A program made the translations under genes and the position numbers. Positions 26,716 to 35,376 of a stretch of DNA of 45,591 nt are shown one piece after another. Each line of letters starts with the position of its first letter. Positions within the stretch are counted from its first letter, which is position 1. The stretch is from Lysobacter sp. (GTDB lineage: Bacteria > Pseudomonadota > Gammaproteobacteria > Xanthomonadales > Xanthomonadaceae), in contig JASLDW010000040.1 in the NCBI GenBank assembly GCA_030151365.1, positions 1 to 45,591 on the forward strand, given 5' to 3'. Below the pieces are notes generated by a model, which saw only the letters and a program-made list of their open reading frames with translations, was not told the origin of the DNA and did no database searches.

Positions 26716-28514
26716 CGGCGCGGCACCGTCAGCCACAGCGCCGCCAGCGCCGGCAGACCCAATACGCCACAGAGCACGATCCAGGTGATCCGCGCCGGCT
26801 TCGACAGGACGCGATTCGCGCTCACCCGGAATGCCGCGACCAGTGAAACCAGGCACAACGCGATGCCGATCCAGAGGATCGAACGCGGCATCGGCGCGGG
26901 TTTGGTCGCATCCAGCGGCATCGCTGGCGCAAACAGGTCGCGTGCGGCTTCGCGGATCGTGTAAAGCACGGGCGACGGCCACCAACCGCTGTAGCGATAC
27001 ATCGCCGGATAATCGAAATCCAGCGCACGACGGTTGACGGTTTCGACGCGACCGTCATCGTGCACGTGCAACGCGACCAGGTACGGCGCGACGCCGGTGT
27101 AGGCGTGCGACTTCGCCGAGTACAGGAAGGTGATCAGATAGCCATCGACCAGTTCGATCAGGTCCAGGCTGCGCAGGTCGCCCATCGCGCCCGGCATCTC
27201 CACGCGCAGGCGCGGCGCCACCGGCAGCCGGTTTTCGACCAGGGCGCGGCCATCCAGGAAGTAGATCGCCTTGTCGCTCATCATCGCCACGGTTTCACCG
27301 ACCGGGCCTCCGCCCAGCAGGGTTTCGCCGCTGCGCGCACTGATCCGCGGAAGCACCTGCCGGGTCTCGCTCACGTACTGGTACAGGGTGTTGCCTCCCA
27401 CCAGCACGGCATCGCCCTCGCCCATGCCGCGCAGGCCGGCGCCGGGCAATACGACTGCAGGGAATGGCGCATTCGCCGCTCCCACGCCCACCACGCCAAC
27501 CGACTTGCGCATGGCGAGATCGTAGCCATGCAGGCGCATGTCGTCATGGCTGAATATCCAGCGCACGTTGCGACGCCCGTCGTCGAACTCCATCGGGCGG
27601 AAGTTCGCCAATTCGTTCCTGCGCGGCAATACCGGCACCTGCACGTCGATGCCTTGCGGATCGGACAATCTGACCTGCTCGCGCAACAGGGCCGCATCGG
27701 GATCATGGCTGCCCTGCAATGCGGCCAGCATGCGTGAGCGATTGTCGAGTTTCTCGACGAAGTTGTGCCCGCCGGGCGGCGGTGTCGTGGTGTTGTTGGG
27801 ATGGCTGCCCTGGGCGATCCATACGGACTCGAAGACGATGAAGCAGAGCATGACCAGCAGGTAGGCCGCCATCGACAAGGGCAATGCCGCGAGCAGGGTT
27901 CCGGCCACCGAACGCGGCGGCGCCGACAAGTCCGGCTTGAACGCGCCCAGCAGCAACGCCACCAACCACGCCAGCACGATGCCCTCCACCGCCAGCACGC
28001 CGAAGCCGAAGGCACGGCTGGCGATGATCCAGGACAGCAAGACCAATGCAGTACCCGCATGGCGTACGCCGCGCAACGCCGAGAACGCACCCACCAGCCA
28101 TGCGCACAGCGCGATCAGCCACGCCGAAAGCGGCAGCAGCCAATGGCGCAGGTCAATCACGCGCGCGGTCATCGTGTCCTGCCACAGCGCGACCAGCGCG
28201 ATCGGCAATGCGATCGCCAGCGCCAGCAACAGCGCGGCGGAGATGCCCAGCGCCGCGGCGATGCGTTGCGGCGGCAAGGGCCGGTGCAGCAGGTTCAACC
28301 ATTGGCTGGGCTTGCGATAGCTGCCCAACTGGTACAGCCCGAACAGCAGGCCGACCAGCGCATACACCCCGCCGAGCACCCAGTGCACGATCAACGGCTG
28401 CTGGGCCATGTCCACCAGCCGCGACATGAAGCCCAGCGCGATCAGGTGCACGCCCGCAAGCGCCGCGGCCCAGCCGCGGAAACGCAGCAATTCACTCTTG
28501 ATCAGATCGAACAT
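26712..28514 (-). CDS. ABC transporter membrane protein with large extracytoplasmic domain
   Basis: The 600 residues contain about seven membrane helices in the first 240 (for example VHWVLGGVYALVGLLFGLYQ and WLLPLSAWLIALCAWLVGAF). A soluble region of about 270 residues follows (about 245-520), with a strand-rich, propeller-like look. Two helices (SILWIGIALCLVSLVAAF and ITWIVLCGVLGLPALAALWL) close the protein. This is ABC-2-like but much larger than usual. It lies 18 bases after the ATPase gene and overlaps the S9 peptidase gene by four bases. Export or sensing of peptides is possible but not shown. Confidence 0.8.
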   Translation of the reverse strand: MFDLIKSELLRFRGWAAALAGVHLIALGFMSRLVDMAQQPLIVHWVLGGVYALVGLLFGLYQLGSYRKPSQWLNLLHRPLPPQRIAAALGISAALLLALAIALPIALVALWQDTMTARVIDLRHWLLPLSAWLIALCAWLVGAFSALRGVRHAGTALVLLSWIIASRAFGFGVLAVEGIVLAWLVALLLGAFKPDLSAPPRSVAGTLLAALPLSMAAYLLVMLCFIVFESVWIAQGSHPNNTTTPPPGGHNFVEKLDNRSRMLAALQGSHDPDAALLREQVRLSDPQGIDVQVPVLPRRNELANFRPMEFDDGRRNVRWIFSHDDMRLHGYDLAMRKSVGVVGVGAANAPFPAVVLPGAGLRGMGEGDAVLVGGNTLYQYVSETRQVLPRISARSGETLLGGGPVGETVAMMSDKAIYFLDGRALVENRLPVAPRLRVEMPGAMGDLRSLDLIELVDGYLITFLYSAKSHAYTGVAPYLVALHVHDDGRVETVNRRALDFDYPAMYRYSGWWPSPVLYTIREAARDLFAPAMPLDATKPAPMPRSILWIGIALCLVSLVAAFRVSANRVLSKPARITWIVLCGVLGLPALAALWLTVPRR

Positions 28515-28532
28515 CCTGGTGTCCTCGTGCGC

Positions 28533-29447
28533 TCAGGCGGCGGCCGGCGCGGCATGGTTCTTGGCAAGGAAGGCATTCACCGCGCGATCCAGGCTCACGG
28601 GCATCGATTGCACGTTGCGCGCACCCGCTGCGCGCAACAGCTGTTCGAAACTGTCGTCTTGGTCCAGCACCAGGTAGTGATGCAGGCCATCGAGTCGCTG
28701 CACTTCCAGCAGGCCGGGCAAGGTCCGCGGATCGGGGCCCTTGAACGGCACATCCGCCACCCAGTGCGTCACCCGCGCGGTGAAATCCTCCGGCGCCGAC
28801 ATGTTTCTGAGCCGTCCCTGCTCGAGGATGATGAGGTTGTCGGCAACGCGCTCGATCTCCTCCATCTGGTGCGAGCAATAGATCACCGTGCATTCGTCGG
28901 CGGCATTGCTGTACATCAGCGATTCCAGGAACGCGCGCTTGGCGACCACGTCGAGGCCCAGCGTCGGTTCGTCGAGCACCAGCAACTCGGGCTGCTGCGC
29001 CAGTGCCAGCGCGAGATTGAAGCCTGCTCGCTCGCCGCGCGAAAGCTGACCGACTTTTTGCCCGGGCAACACGTGGTAATGGCCGATCACGCCATCGAAC
29101 GCCTGCTGGTTCCAGCGCGGATACTGGTTCCGCTGCATCGCCATCACCTGCGACACCCGCATCCAGTTCGGCAAGGTGTGTTCTTCGTTGACGAAACCGA
29201 TCCGGCTGCGATCGTCCGGCGTGAGGTGCTGGCTGTCCTTGCCGAGGATGCGCGCTTCGCCCTCACTCGGCGGCAGGAATCCCAGCAGGATGCGGAACAG
29301 GGTCGACTTGCCGGCGCCATTGGCGCCGACGATGGCGTGGATGCGCCCGCGCGGGATCGCGAGATCGAGGTGATCCAGCGCGAGCTTGCCGCCATAGCGC
29401 TTGCTCAGCGCGCGGGTTTCGATGATGTAGTCGCTGTCTGCGTCCAT
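28533..29447 (-). CDS. ABC transporter ATP-binding protein
   Basis: The 304-residue ATPase has Walker A GANGAGKST, Q-loop region GFVNEEHTLP, a signature variant LSRGERAG, Walker B LLVLDEPTLGLD and the switch His in YCSHQMEEIERVADN. A C-terminal extension of about 80 residues follows the ABC domain. It resembles the YtrB/CcmA-type ATPases that pair with ABC-2 membrane proteins. It is encoded 31 bases behind the GntR regulator and 18 bases before the membrane protein, and the three are clearly one operon. Confidence 0.93.
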   Translation of the reverse strand: MDADSDYIIETRALSKRYGGKLALDHLDLAIPRGRIHAIVGANGAGKSTLFRILLGFLPPSEGEARILGKDSQHLTPDDRSRIGFVNEEHTLPNWMRVSQVMAMQRNQYPRWNQQAFDGVIGHYHVLPGQKVGQLSRGERAGFNLALALAQQPELLVLDEPTLGLDVVAKRAFLESLMYSNAADECTVIYCSHQMEEIERVADNLIILEQGRLRNMSAPEDFTARVTHWVADVPFKGPDPRTLPGLLEVQRLDGLHHYLVLDQDDSFEQLLRAAGARNVQSMPVSLDRAVNAFLAKNHAAPAAA

Positions 29448-29478
29448 GTCGTTTCCAATGCGTTCGGCTCAGCGCCGC

Positions 29479-29889
29479 TCAGGCGGTCTTGCGGGGAACA
29501 AGCTGGCGAAACTCGTGGGCGACGCGCGCCTCCACTTCCTCCGGCGCGTAGCCAAGCGGCACCACGTCGTTGATGAAGCGGCCGACGGCGTCATCGAATC
29601 GACGCTCGCGCTCGGCATCGGACAGGCGCTGGCGCGGCAGCGCGACGTAGAAGCCCATGCCCTGGCGCGACTCCAGCCAGCCTTCGGTGGTCAATTCGGC
29701 GTAGGCCTTGGCCACGGTGTTCGGATTGATCATCAACTGCTGCGCCAACCCGCGGACGCTGGGCAGCTGATCGCCACTGGCGAGCTCATCGGTGGCGATC
29801 TTCATGCGCACGGCATCGACGATCTGACGCACGATCGGGCGCGGATCGCCGGTGGCGATCTGGATCATCAGGGCAACGGTCCGGGCCAT
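29479..29889 (-). CDS. GntR-family regulator, YtrA subfamily
   Basis: The 136-residue protein has an N-terminal winged helix (PIVRQIVDAVRMKIATDELASGDQLPSVRGLAQQLMINPNTVAKAYAELTTEGW) and only a short C-terminal dimerisation tail, as in YtrA-type GntR repressors. These usually control the ABC transporter operon they belong to. Here the ATPase, membrane and peptidase genes follow directly. The start is uncertain: ATGs at 29898 and 29868 are also in frame. I chose 29889 because GGATGG lies seven bases upstream. An inverted repeat over its own promoter is a likely binding site. Confidence 0.88.
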   Translation of the reverse strand: MARTVALMIQIATGDPRPIVRQIVDAVRMKIATDELASGDQLPSVRGLAQQLMINPNTVAKAYAELTTEGWLESRQGMGFYVALPRQRLSDAERERRFDDAVGRFINDVVPLGYAPEEVEARVAHEFRQLVPRKTA

Positions 29890-29907
29890 GGCGTCCATCC
29901 ACTTATG

Positions 29908-29948
29908 TGTACTAGTACGAATAGTACAGCTGAATAATGCTTTGTCAA
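29908..29948 (-). promoter_or_regulatory. Promoter and operator of the GntR-ABC-peptidase operon
   Basis: On the minus strand, TTGACA (29943-29948) and TACTAT (29921-29926) are 16 bases apart. An inverted repeat TGTACTA-N7-TAGTACA (29908-29914 and 29922-29928) covers the -10 box and the start site. A second palindrome, GTACTAGTAC (29909-29918), lies inside it. A repressor bound here would block RNA polymerase, which fits self-control by the YtrA-type GntR protein. Confidence 0.75.
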
Positions 29949-30046
29949 CCGGCCAGGCGCCGGCGTGCCCGAAGCAGGCTTTTCAAGACTCAGGGAGGCA
30001 ACAACGCACGCACGCCAGTGGGTGCGCCAGCCCGGTAAGCGGGCAT

Positions 30047-30115
30047 TGCGCGTCATGGATGACGCGCATGAGCCTCCATGGACGGATTCACGGCGTCCCG
30101 CGCACCGGAGCTGGT
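30047..30115 (-). repeat. Dispersed two-hairpin repeat, copy B
   Basis: Read on the minus strand this copy starts 22 bases after the fabB stop. It has the flank CCAGCTCCGG shared with copy C, GCCGTGAAT, a short hairpin TCCGT-CC-ATGGA (one G-U pair) and a long hairpin with perfect ten-base arms TGCGCGTCAT / ATGACGCGCA. A fabB message would carry it in its 3' untranslated region. Confidence 0.85.
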
Positions 30116-30137
30116 CACCCGGTGGCGGGCGCGCGCT

Positions 30138-31346
30138 TTAAACCCGCCCCAGCACCAGGGTCGCGTTGGTGCCGCCGAAGCCGAAGCTGTTCGACATCAC
30201 GGTGTCGAGGCGCGCATCGACGGTCTCGCGCACGATCGGGAAGCCCTCGCAGCGCGGATCAAGGTTGGCGATGTTGGCCGACGCGGCGATGAAGCCGTCA
30301 CGCATCATCAGCAACGAATAGATCGCCTCGTGCACGCTGGCCGCACCGAGCGAATGTCCGCTCAACGCCTTGGTCGACGACAGCCTCGGCACCGCGTGGC
30401 CAAAGGCTGCGCGCACGGCATCGAGTTCGGTGACGTCGCCGACCGGCGTCGAAGTGCCGTGGGTATTGAGATAGTCGATCGGGCGATCGACGCCCCGCAT
30501 CGCCATCCGCATGCAGCGCACCGCGCCTTCGCCGCTCGGCGCGACCATGTCGGCACCATCGCTGGTGACACCGTAACCGAGCAGTTCGGCGTGGATGCGT
30601 GCCCCGCGGTTGACCGCGTGTTCGTAATCTTCCAGCACCAGCATGCCGGCGCCGCTGCCGATCACGAAGCCGTCGCGATCGACGTCGTAGGGACGCGAGG
30701 CGAGGTGCGGGGTGTCATTGAAATGGGTGGACAGCGCGCCCATCGCGTCGAACTGGCAGGTCATCGCCCAGTCGAGTTCTTCGCCACCGCCGGCGAAGAC
30801 GATGTCCTGCGCGCCGTGGCGGATCAGGTCGGCGGCGGCGCCGACGCAATGCGCCGAGGTGGCGCAGGCCGCGGAGATCGAATAACTGACGCCACGGATC
30901 GAATAGGCGGTGGCCAGTGCCGCCGACACCGTCGAACACATCGTGCGCGGCACCATGTAAGGCCCGACCTTGCGCACGCCCTTCTCGCGCATCAGGTCGG
31001 CGGTTTCGGTCTGCCAGCGCGGCGAACCGCCACCGGAACCGGCGATCACGCCGACGCGCGGCTGGCTGATCGTCTCATCATCGAGGCCGGCGTCATGGAT
31101 GGCATCGCCCATCGCAACGTGGGCGTAGGAAGCGGCATCGCCCATGAAACGCTTCTGCTTGCGGTCGATGCGCGCCTCGAGGTCGATCTCGCAGACACCG
31201 GCGACCTGGCTGCGCAGGCCCATGTCGGCATAGTCCTGCATGAAACGCAGGCCCGAGCGGCTTTCGCGCAGCGCGCGCGAGACGTCGTCCGCGCTGTTGC
31301 CCAGCGGCGAGACGATGCCCATGCCGGTGATGACGACGCGTCGCAT
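30138..31346 (-). CDS. fabB: 3-oxoacyl-[ACP] synthase I
   Basis: FabB elongates acyl chains and is needed for unsaturated fatty acids, using the cis-3-decenoyl product of FabA. The 402 residues have the condensing-enzyme triad: Cys161 in SAACATSAH, His in NTHGTSTPVGD and His in KALSGHSLGA. The C-terminal NSFGFGGTNATLVLG is typical. The start overlaps the fabA stop by one base (TGATG). The frame is open upstream through fabA, but the sequence MRRVVITGMGIVSPLG fixes the start. Copy B of the dispersed repeat follows the stop. Confidence 0.97.
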   Translation of the reverse strand: MRRVVITGMGIVSPLGNSADDVSRALRESRSGLRFMQDYADMGLRSQVAGVCEIDLEARIDRKQKRFMGDAASYAHVAMGDAIHDAGLDDETISQPRVGVIAGSGGGSPRWQTETADLMREKGVRKVGPYMVPRTMCSTVSAALATAYSIRGVSYSISAACATSAHCVGAAADLIRHGAQDIVFAGGGEELDWAMTCQFDAMGALSTHFNDTPHLASRPYDVDRDGFVIGSGAGMLVLEDYEHAVNRGARIHAELLGYGVTSDGADMVAPSGEGAVRCMRMAMRGVDRPIDYLNTHGTSTPVGDVTELDAVRAAFGHAVPRLSSTKALSGHSLGAASVHEAIYSLLMMRDGFIAASANIANLDPRCEGFPIVRETVDARLDTVMSNSFGFGGTNATLVLGRV

Positions 31347-31861
31347 CAGAAATCGTCCGTGGAATTGAACAGGCCGACGCGCAGGTTGCTGGCGGTATAG
31401 ATCTCGCGGCCGTCGACCAGGGTACGGCCATCGGCGATCACCAGCCGCAGCTTGCCACGCAGGACGCGGCGGATGTCGATCTCGTAGGACACGGTACGTG
31501 CGCTCGGCAGCACCTGGCCGGTGAACTTCACTTCGCCGACGCCCAGCGCGCGGCCGCGGCCCTGTTCGCCCAGCCACGGCAGGTAGAAGCCGGCGAGCTG
31601 CCACATCGCGTCGACGCCGAGGCAACCCGGCATCACCGGATCGTCGATGAAATGGCAACCGAAGAACCAGAGGTCGGGACGGATGTCGAGCTCCGCACGG
31701 ATGAAGCCCTTGCCATGGCTGCCGCCGTCCTCGTTGATCTCGGTGATGCGATCGAACATCAGCATCGGCGGAGCGGGCAATTTCGCATTGCCGGCGCCGA
31801 ACAGCTCGCCGCGGGCACAGGCGAGCAACTGCTCGCGATCAAACGATGAAGCGCGGGTCAT
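31346..31861 (-). CDS. fabA: 3-hydroxydecanoyl-[ACP] dehydratase/isomerase
   Basis: FabA dehydrates 3-hydroxydecanoyl-ACP and isomerises it to the cis-3 product, the branch point to unsaturated fatty acids. The 171 residues match E. coli length. Active-site His70 lies in GCHFIDDPVMPGC and the Asp in LGVDAMWQLAGF. fabB follows with a one-base overlap, giving the usual fabA-fabB operon. A TAGAAT box (31888-31893, minus strand) about 27 bases before the ATG is a possible -10. No clear FabR- or FadR-type operator is visible. Confidence 0.97.
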   Translation of the reverse strand: MTRASSFDREQLLACARGELFGAGNAKLPAPPMLMFDRITEINEDGGSHGKGFIRAELDIRPDLWFFGCHFIDDPVMPGCLGVDAMWQLAGFYLPWLGEQGRGRALGVGEVKFTGQVLPSARTVSYEIDIRRVLRGKLRLVIADGRTLVDGREIYTASNLRVGLFNSTDDF

Positions 31862-31935
31862 TGAAAGGCATCCGTGAACGAACCGGCATTCTACGCGGCG
31901 GCGCAGCATCACTCCGGACGATGGCGTACGGTAAA

Positions 31936-31961
31936 GCAAAGGCACGCCGAAGCGTGCCTTG
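31936..31961 (-). terminator. Probable terminator behind the His/Arg-rich secreted protein gene
   Basis: AGGCACGC-TTCG-GCGTGCCT is followed on the minus strand by TTGCTTT. The stem is good but the T run is interrupted. It separates the small gene from fabA. Confidence 0.6.
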
Positions 31962-31984
31962 CAGTCGTGTTGCGCCAATCGGGA

Positions 31985-32311
31985 TCAGCGGCGGCAGTCG
32001 CTGTGTCCGGTCTTGAAGAAGCACTTGACCGCGCCCTTGTGGCGCTGGTGCGCATGCCACACCGCGTTGCGATGGCGGCGATGCGTGCTGGACAGTTCGC
32101 GCTTGTGGCGTTGGTGCGCGGCGCCGATGCGGCCATGGGTGAGGTCTCGCCAATCCTGCTTGACGTTGCGCTTGACGAAATTGCCGTCCTGCCTGACGTT
32201 GTGGCCGATCTCGCCGGCCTCGTGCCCTGGCGTGCTCTGCGCGGACGCATTGCCAGCCATGGCAAGCGCGGCGAACAACGGGATCGCGGCGAAAAGTTTC
32301 ATCGTTTTCAT
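31985..32311 (-). CDS. Small His/Arg-rich secreted protein of unknown function
   Basis: The 108-residue protein has a signal peptide (MKTMKLFAAIPLFAALAMAGNASAQ, cleavage likely after ASA). The mature part is very basic and rich in His, with repeated Arg-His segments (AAHQRHKRE, THRRHRNAVWHAHQRHKG), and ends with two Cys (KCFFKTGHSDC) that could form a disulfide. GGAG seven bases before the first ATG sets the start. It is divergent from parC and upstream of fabA, with a terminator between. Metal binding, RNA/DNA binding or antimicrobial activity are all possible; I recognise no family. Confidence 0.75.
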   Translation of the reverse strand: MKTMKLFAAIPLFAALAMAGNASAQSTPGHEAGEIGHNVRQDGNFVKRNVKQDWRDLTHGRIGAAHQRHKRELSSTHRRHRNAVWHAHQRHKGAVKCFFKTGHSDCRR

Positions 32312-32470
32312 GCGGGGCTCCATTCGGGAGTGGGGTCCATGCGTCAACGCTAAGTGCGTGACCGTGAACCTTTCCCGTCCCGTACCGCCAGGCTGAAGCC
32401 CGCGTTCAGAAAGGTGGCTGCGGCCGCCGCGACGGTAAACTGTGCGTTTCCGGTTCCAGCCAGCGCTTCG

Positions 32471-34723
32471 ATGTCAGACACCACGTCCACGCCCCGCCCC
32501 GCCTTCCATGGTTTCGAGCAGATCCCGCTGCGCGAATACGCGGAGCGCGCCTATCTCGACTATTCCATGTACGTGGTCCTGGATCGCGCCCTGCCCTTCA
32601 TCGGCGACGGCCTGAAACCGGTACAGCGCCGCATCATCTATTCGATGAGCGAGCTCGGCCTCGGCGCCGGCTCCAAGCCGAAGAAATCGGCGCGCGCCGT
32701 CGGCGACGTGATCGGCAAATACCATCCCCACGGCGACAGTGCCTGCTACGAAGCGCTGGTGCTGATGGCGCAGCCGTTCTCCTACCGCTATCCGCTGATC
32801 GACGGCCAGGGCAATTTCGGTTCCAGCGACGATCCCAAGTCGTTCGCGGCGATGCGCTACACCGAATCGAAGCTGACGCCGATCGCCGAAGTGCTGCTGG
32901 GCGAGCTCGGCCAAGGCACGGTCGACTGGGACCCCAACTTCGACGGCACGCTGGAGGAACCGACCTGGCTGCCGGCGCGCCTGCCGCACCTGTTGTTGAA
33001 CGGAACCACCGGGATTGCCGTCGGCATGGCCACCGACGTGCCGCCGCACAACCTCAACGAGGTGGTCAGCGCCTGCGTGCGCCTGCTTGACGATCCCGAG
33101 GCGACGGTCGCCGACCTGTGCGAACACGTGCGCGGCCCCGACTACCCGACCACCGCCGAGATCATTACCCCGGCCAGCGACCTGCGTTCGATCTACGAAA
33201 CCGGGATCGGCGGCGTGCGCGCCCGCGGCACCTTCGTGCGCGAACACGGCAACATCGTCATCACCGCGCTGCCCTACCAGGTGTCGCCGTCGAAGGTGAT
33301 CGAACAGATCGCCACCCAGATGCGCGGCAAGAAACTGCCGTGGCTGGAAGACGTGCGCGACGAATCCGACCACGCCAATCCGGTGCGCATCGTGCTGATC
33401 CCGCGCAGCAACCGCGTCGATACCGAACAGTTGATGGGACACCTGTTCGCCACCACCGACATCGAGAAGAGCTATCGCGTCAACCTCAACGTGATCGGCC
33501 TCGACGGGCGTCCGCAGGTGAAGAACCTGAAGATGCTGCTGGAGGAATGGCTGCAGTTCCGCACCACGACGGTGACGCGCCGCCTCAAGCATCGCCTCGA
33601 AAAGGTCGAACGCCGCCTGCATCTGTTGGAAGGCTTGCTGGTCGCGTTCCTCAACCTCGACGAAGTGATCCGCATCATCCGCACGGAAGACGAACCGCGT
33701 GCCGTGTTGATGGCGCGCTTCAAACTGAGCGAAGACCAGGCCGATTACATCCTCGACACCAAGCTGAAGCAGCTGGCGCGCCTCGAGGAAATGAAGATCC
33801 GTGGCGAGCAGGACGAACTCGACGCCGAACGCGATCGCCTGATCTCCACACTCGACAGCAAGGCCAAGCTGAAGAAACTGATCAAGGACGAATTGCTGGC
33901 CGACGCCAAGAAGTTCGGCGACGCCCGCCGCTCGCCGCTGGTCGAACGCGAAGCTGCGCAGGCGCTGGACGAAACCGAACTGGTCGCCAGCGAGCCGGTG
34001 ACGATTGTCCTGAGCGAAAAGGGCTGGGTGCGCGCCGCCAAGGGCCACGATATCGATGCGGCCTCACTGTCCTATCGCGAAGGCGACGCATTGCTGGCCG
34101 CGGCCAATGGCCGCAGCAACCAGCAGGTCGCCTTCCTCGATTCGACCGGCCGCAGTTATTCCACCGCCGCGCACACCTTGCCTTCGGCGCGCGGCAACGG
34201 CGAGCCGCTGACTGGGCGTTTCTCGCCGGCGGCGGGCGCGACCTTCCGCGGCGTCGCCACCGGCGACAACGACGCACGCTTCGTGCTGGCGTCGAGCGAA
34301 GGCTACGGCTTCGTCACCCGCTTCGAGAACCTGACCGGGCGCAACAAGGCCGGCAAGGCGATGCTCTCCGTCGCCGGCAGCGCGAAAGTGCTGCAGCCGG
34401 CTGCAGCCAGTAACGTCGCCAGCGACCGCATCGCCATCGCCACCAGCGCCGGCCACGTCCTGGTGTTCGCGTTGTCGGAACTGCCGGAACTCGACAAGGG
34501 CAAAGGCAACAAGCTGATCGAGATCCCCAAGGCCAAGCGCGGCACCGAACAGGTGGTCGCAATCGCCGTCGTCCCGCAGAACGGCAAGCTGGTGGTGAAG
34601 TCAGGCGCGCGCAACATGACGCTGTCGTGGAAGGAACTCGACGAATACGTCGGCGCGCGGGCCTCGCGTGGCAGCCTGTTGCCGCGTGGGTGGCAGAAGG
34701 TCGACTCACTGGGAATCGAATAA
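32471..34723 (+). CDS. parC: DNA topoisomerase IV subunit A
   Basis: ParC forms topoisomerase IV with ParE and separates daughter chromosomes. The 750 residues contain the breakage-reunion domain with the catalytic Tyr in AAMRYTESKL, the tower and coiled-coil regions, and a shortened C-terminal beta-propeller with GyrA-like strand repeats. The quinolone region reads GKYHPHGDSACYEA, with Ser90 and Glu94 (E. coli Ser80 and Glu84) unchanged, so no common quinolone-resistance change is seen. The start MSDTTS is consistent with the family. A TAAACT box 30 bases upstream may be the -10. The next gene, tpm, overlaps the stop by one base. Confidence 0.97.
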   Translation: MSDTTSTPRPAFHGFEQIPLREYAERAYLDYSMYVVLDRALPFIGDGLKPVQRRIIYSMSELGLGAGSKPKKSARAVGDVIGKYHPHGDSACYEALVLMAQPFSYRYPLIDGQGNFGSSDDPKSFAAMRYTESKLTPIAEVLLGELGQGTVDWDPNFDGTLEEPTWLPARLPHLLLNGTTGIAVGMATDVPPHNLNEVVSACVRLLDDPEATVADLCEHVRGPDYPTTAEIITPASDLRSIYETGIGGVRARGTFVREHGNIVITALPYQVSPSKVIEQIATQMRGKKLPWLEDVRDESDHANPVRIVLIPRSNRVDTEQLMGHLFATTDIEKSYRVNLNVIGLDGRPQVKNLKMLLEEWLQFRTTTVTRRLKHRLEKVERRLHLLEGLLVAFLNLDEVIRIIRTEDEPRAVLMARFKLSEDQADYILDTKLKQLARLEEMKIRGEQDELDAERDRLISTLDSKAKLKKLIKDELLADAKKFGDARRSPLVEREAAQALDETELVASEPVTIVLSEKGWVRAAKGHDIDAASLSYREGDALLAAANGRSNQQVAFLDSTGRSYSTAAHTLPSARGNGEPLTGRFSPAAGATFRGVATGDNDARFVLASSEGYGFVTRFENLTGRNKAGKAMLSVAGSAKVLQPAAASNVASDRIAIATSAGHVLVFALSELPELDKGKGNKLIEIPKAKRGTEQVVAIAVVPQNGKLVVKSGARNMTLSWKELDEYVGARASRGSLLPRGWQKVDSLGIE

Positions 34724-35376
34724 TGGACGCGGCGTTCTGGCACCAGCGCTGGGCCGACAACCAGATCGGTTTCCATCAATCCACGCCGACCCCGCTGATG
34801 GTGAAGTACTGGCCGTCGCTGGAAGTTCCCGCAGGCGCGCGCGTGTTCGTGCCCTTGTGCGGCAAGTCGCTGGACATGGCGTGGTTCGCGGCGCAGGGCC
34901 ATCGCGTACTCGGCGTCGAACTGTCACGGACGGCGGTGGAACAGTTCTTCGCCGAACACGGACTGGCGCCGGAGATCGGGGAAAGCCGCTACGGTTCGCA
35001 CTACCGCGCCGGGCTCATCGAAATCATCGTCGGCGACGCCTTCGGCCTCGATGGCGATATCTTGCGAGATTGCAGCGCTGTGTTCGATCGCGCCGCGATC
35101 ATCGCGCTGCCGCCGGAACTGCGCGCGCGTTACGCAACCGAACTCTACGGCCACCTGCCTGCGGGTTGCCGCGGCCTGCTGATCACCCTCGAATATCCGC
35201 AGGACGATCGCCCCGGCCCGCCTTTCTCCGTCGGCGAAGACGAAGTCCATGCCAGGTTCGACCACGGATGGGACGTCGAGCGCATCGACCGACGCCCGAT
35301 CCCATCCGACCATCCGGGTTTCATCGGCGGCGTCTCTCGACTCGACACCGCCGTATACACCCTGCGCAAGCGCTAA
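34723..35376 (+). CDS. tpm: Thiopurine S-methyltransferase
   Basis: The 217-residue SAM-dependent methyltransferase has the family start (FWHQRWADNQIGFHQ), motif VFVPLCGKSLDMAWFAAQGH for SAM binding, GVELSRTAVEQFF, and the FDRAAIIALPPELR segment. Bacterial TPMTs methylate thiopurines and inorganic selenite or tellurite; the natural role is uncertain. Its ATG overlaps the parC stop (TAATG), so translation is coupled. Its 3' end overlaps the convergent asnB stop by four bases. Confidence 0.95.
   Translation: MDAAFWHQRWADNQIGFHQSTPTPLMVKYWPSLEVPAGARVFVPLCGKSLDMAWFAAQGHRVLGVELSRTAVEQFFAEHGLAPEIGESRYGSHYRAGLIEIIVGDAFGLDGDILRDCSAVFDRAAIIALPPELRARYATELYGHLPAGCRGLLITLEYPQDDRPGPPFSVGEDEVHARFDHGWDVERIDRRPIPSDHPGFIGGVSRLDTAVYTLRKR

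Noticed and set aside
32741..32755. Quinolone-resistance change in parC
   Set aside because: Ser90 and Glu94 (E. coli Ser80 and Glu84) are both the wild-type residues.
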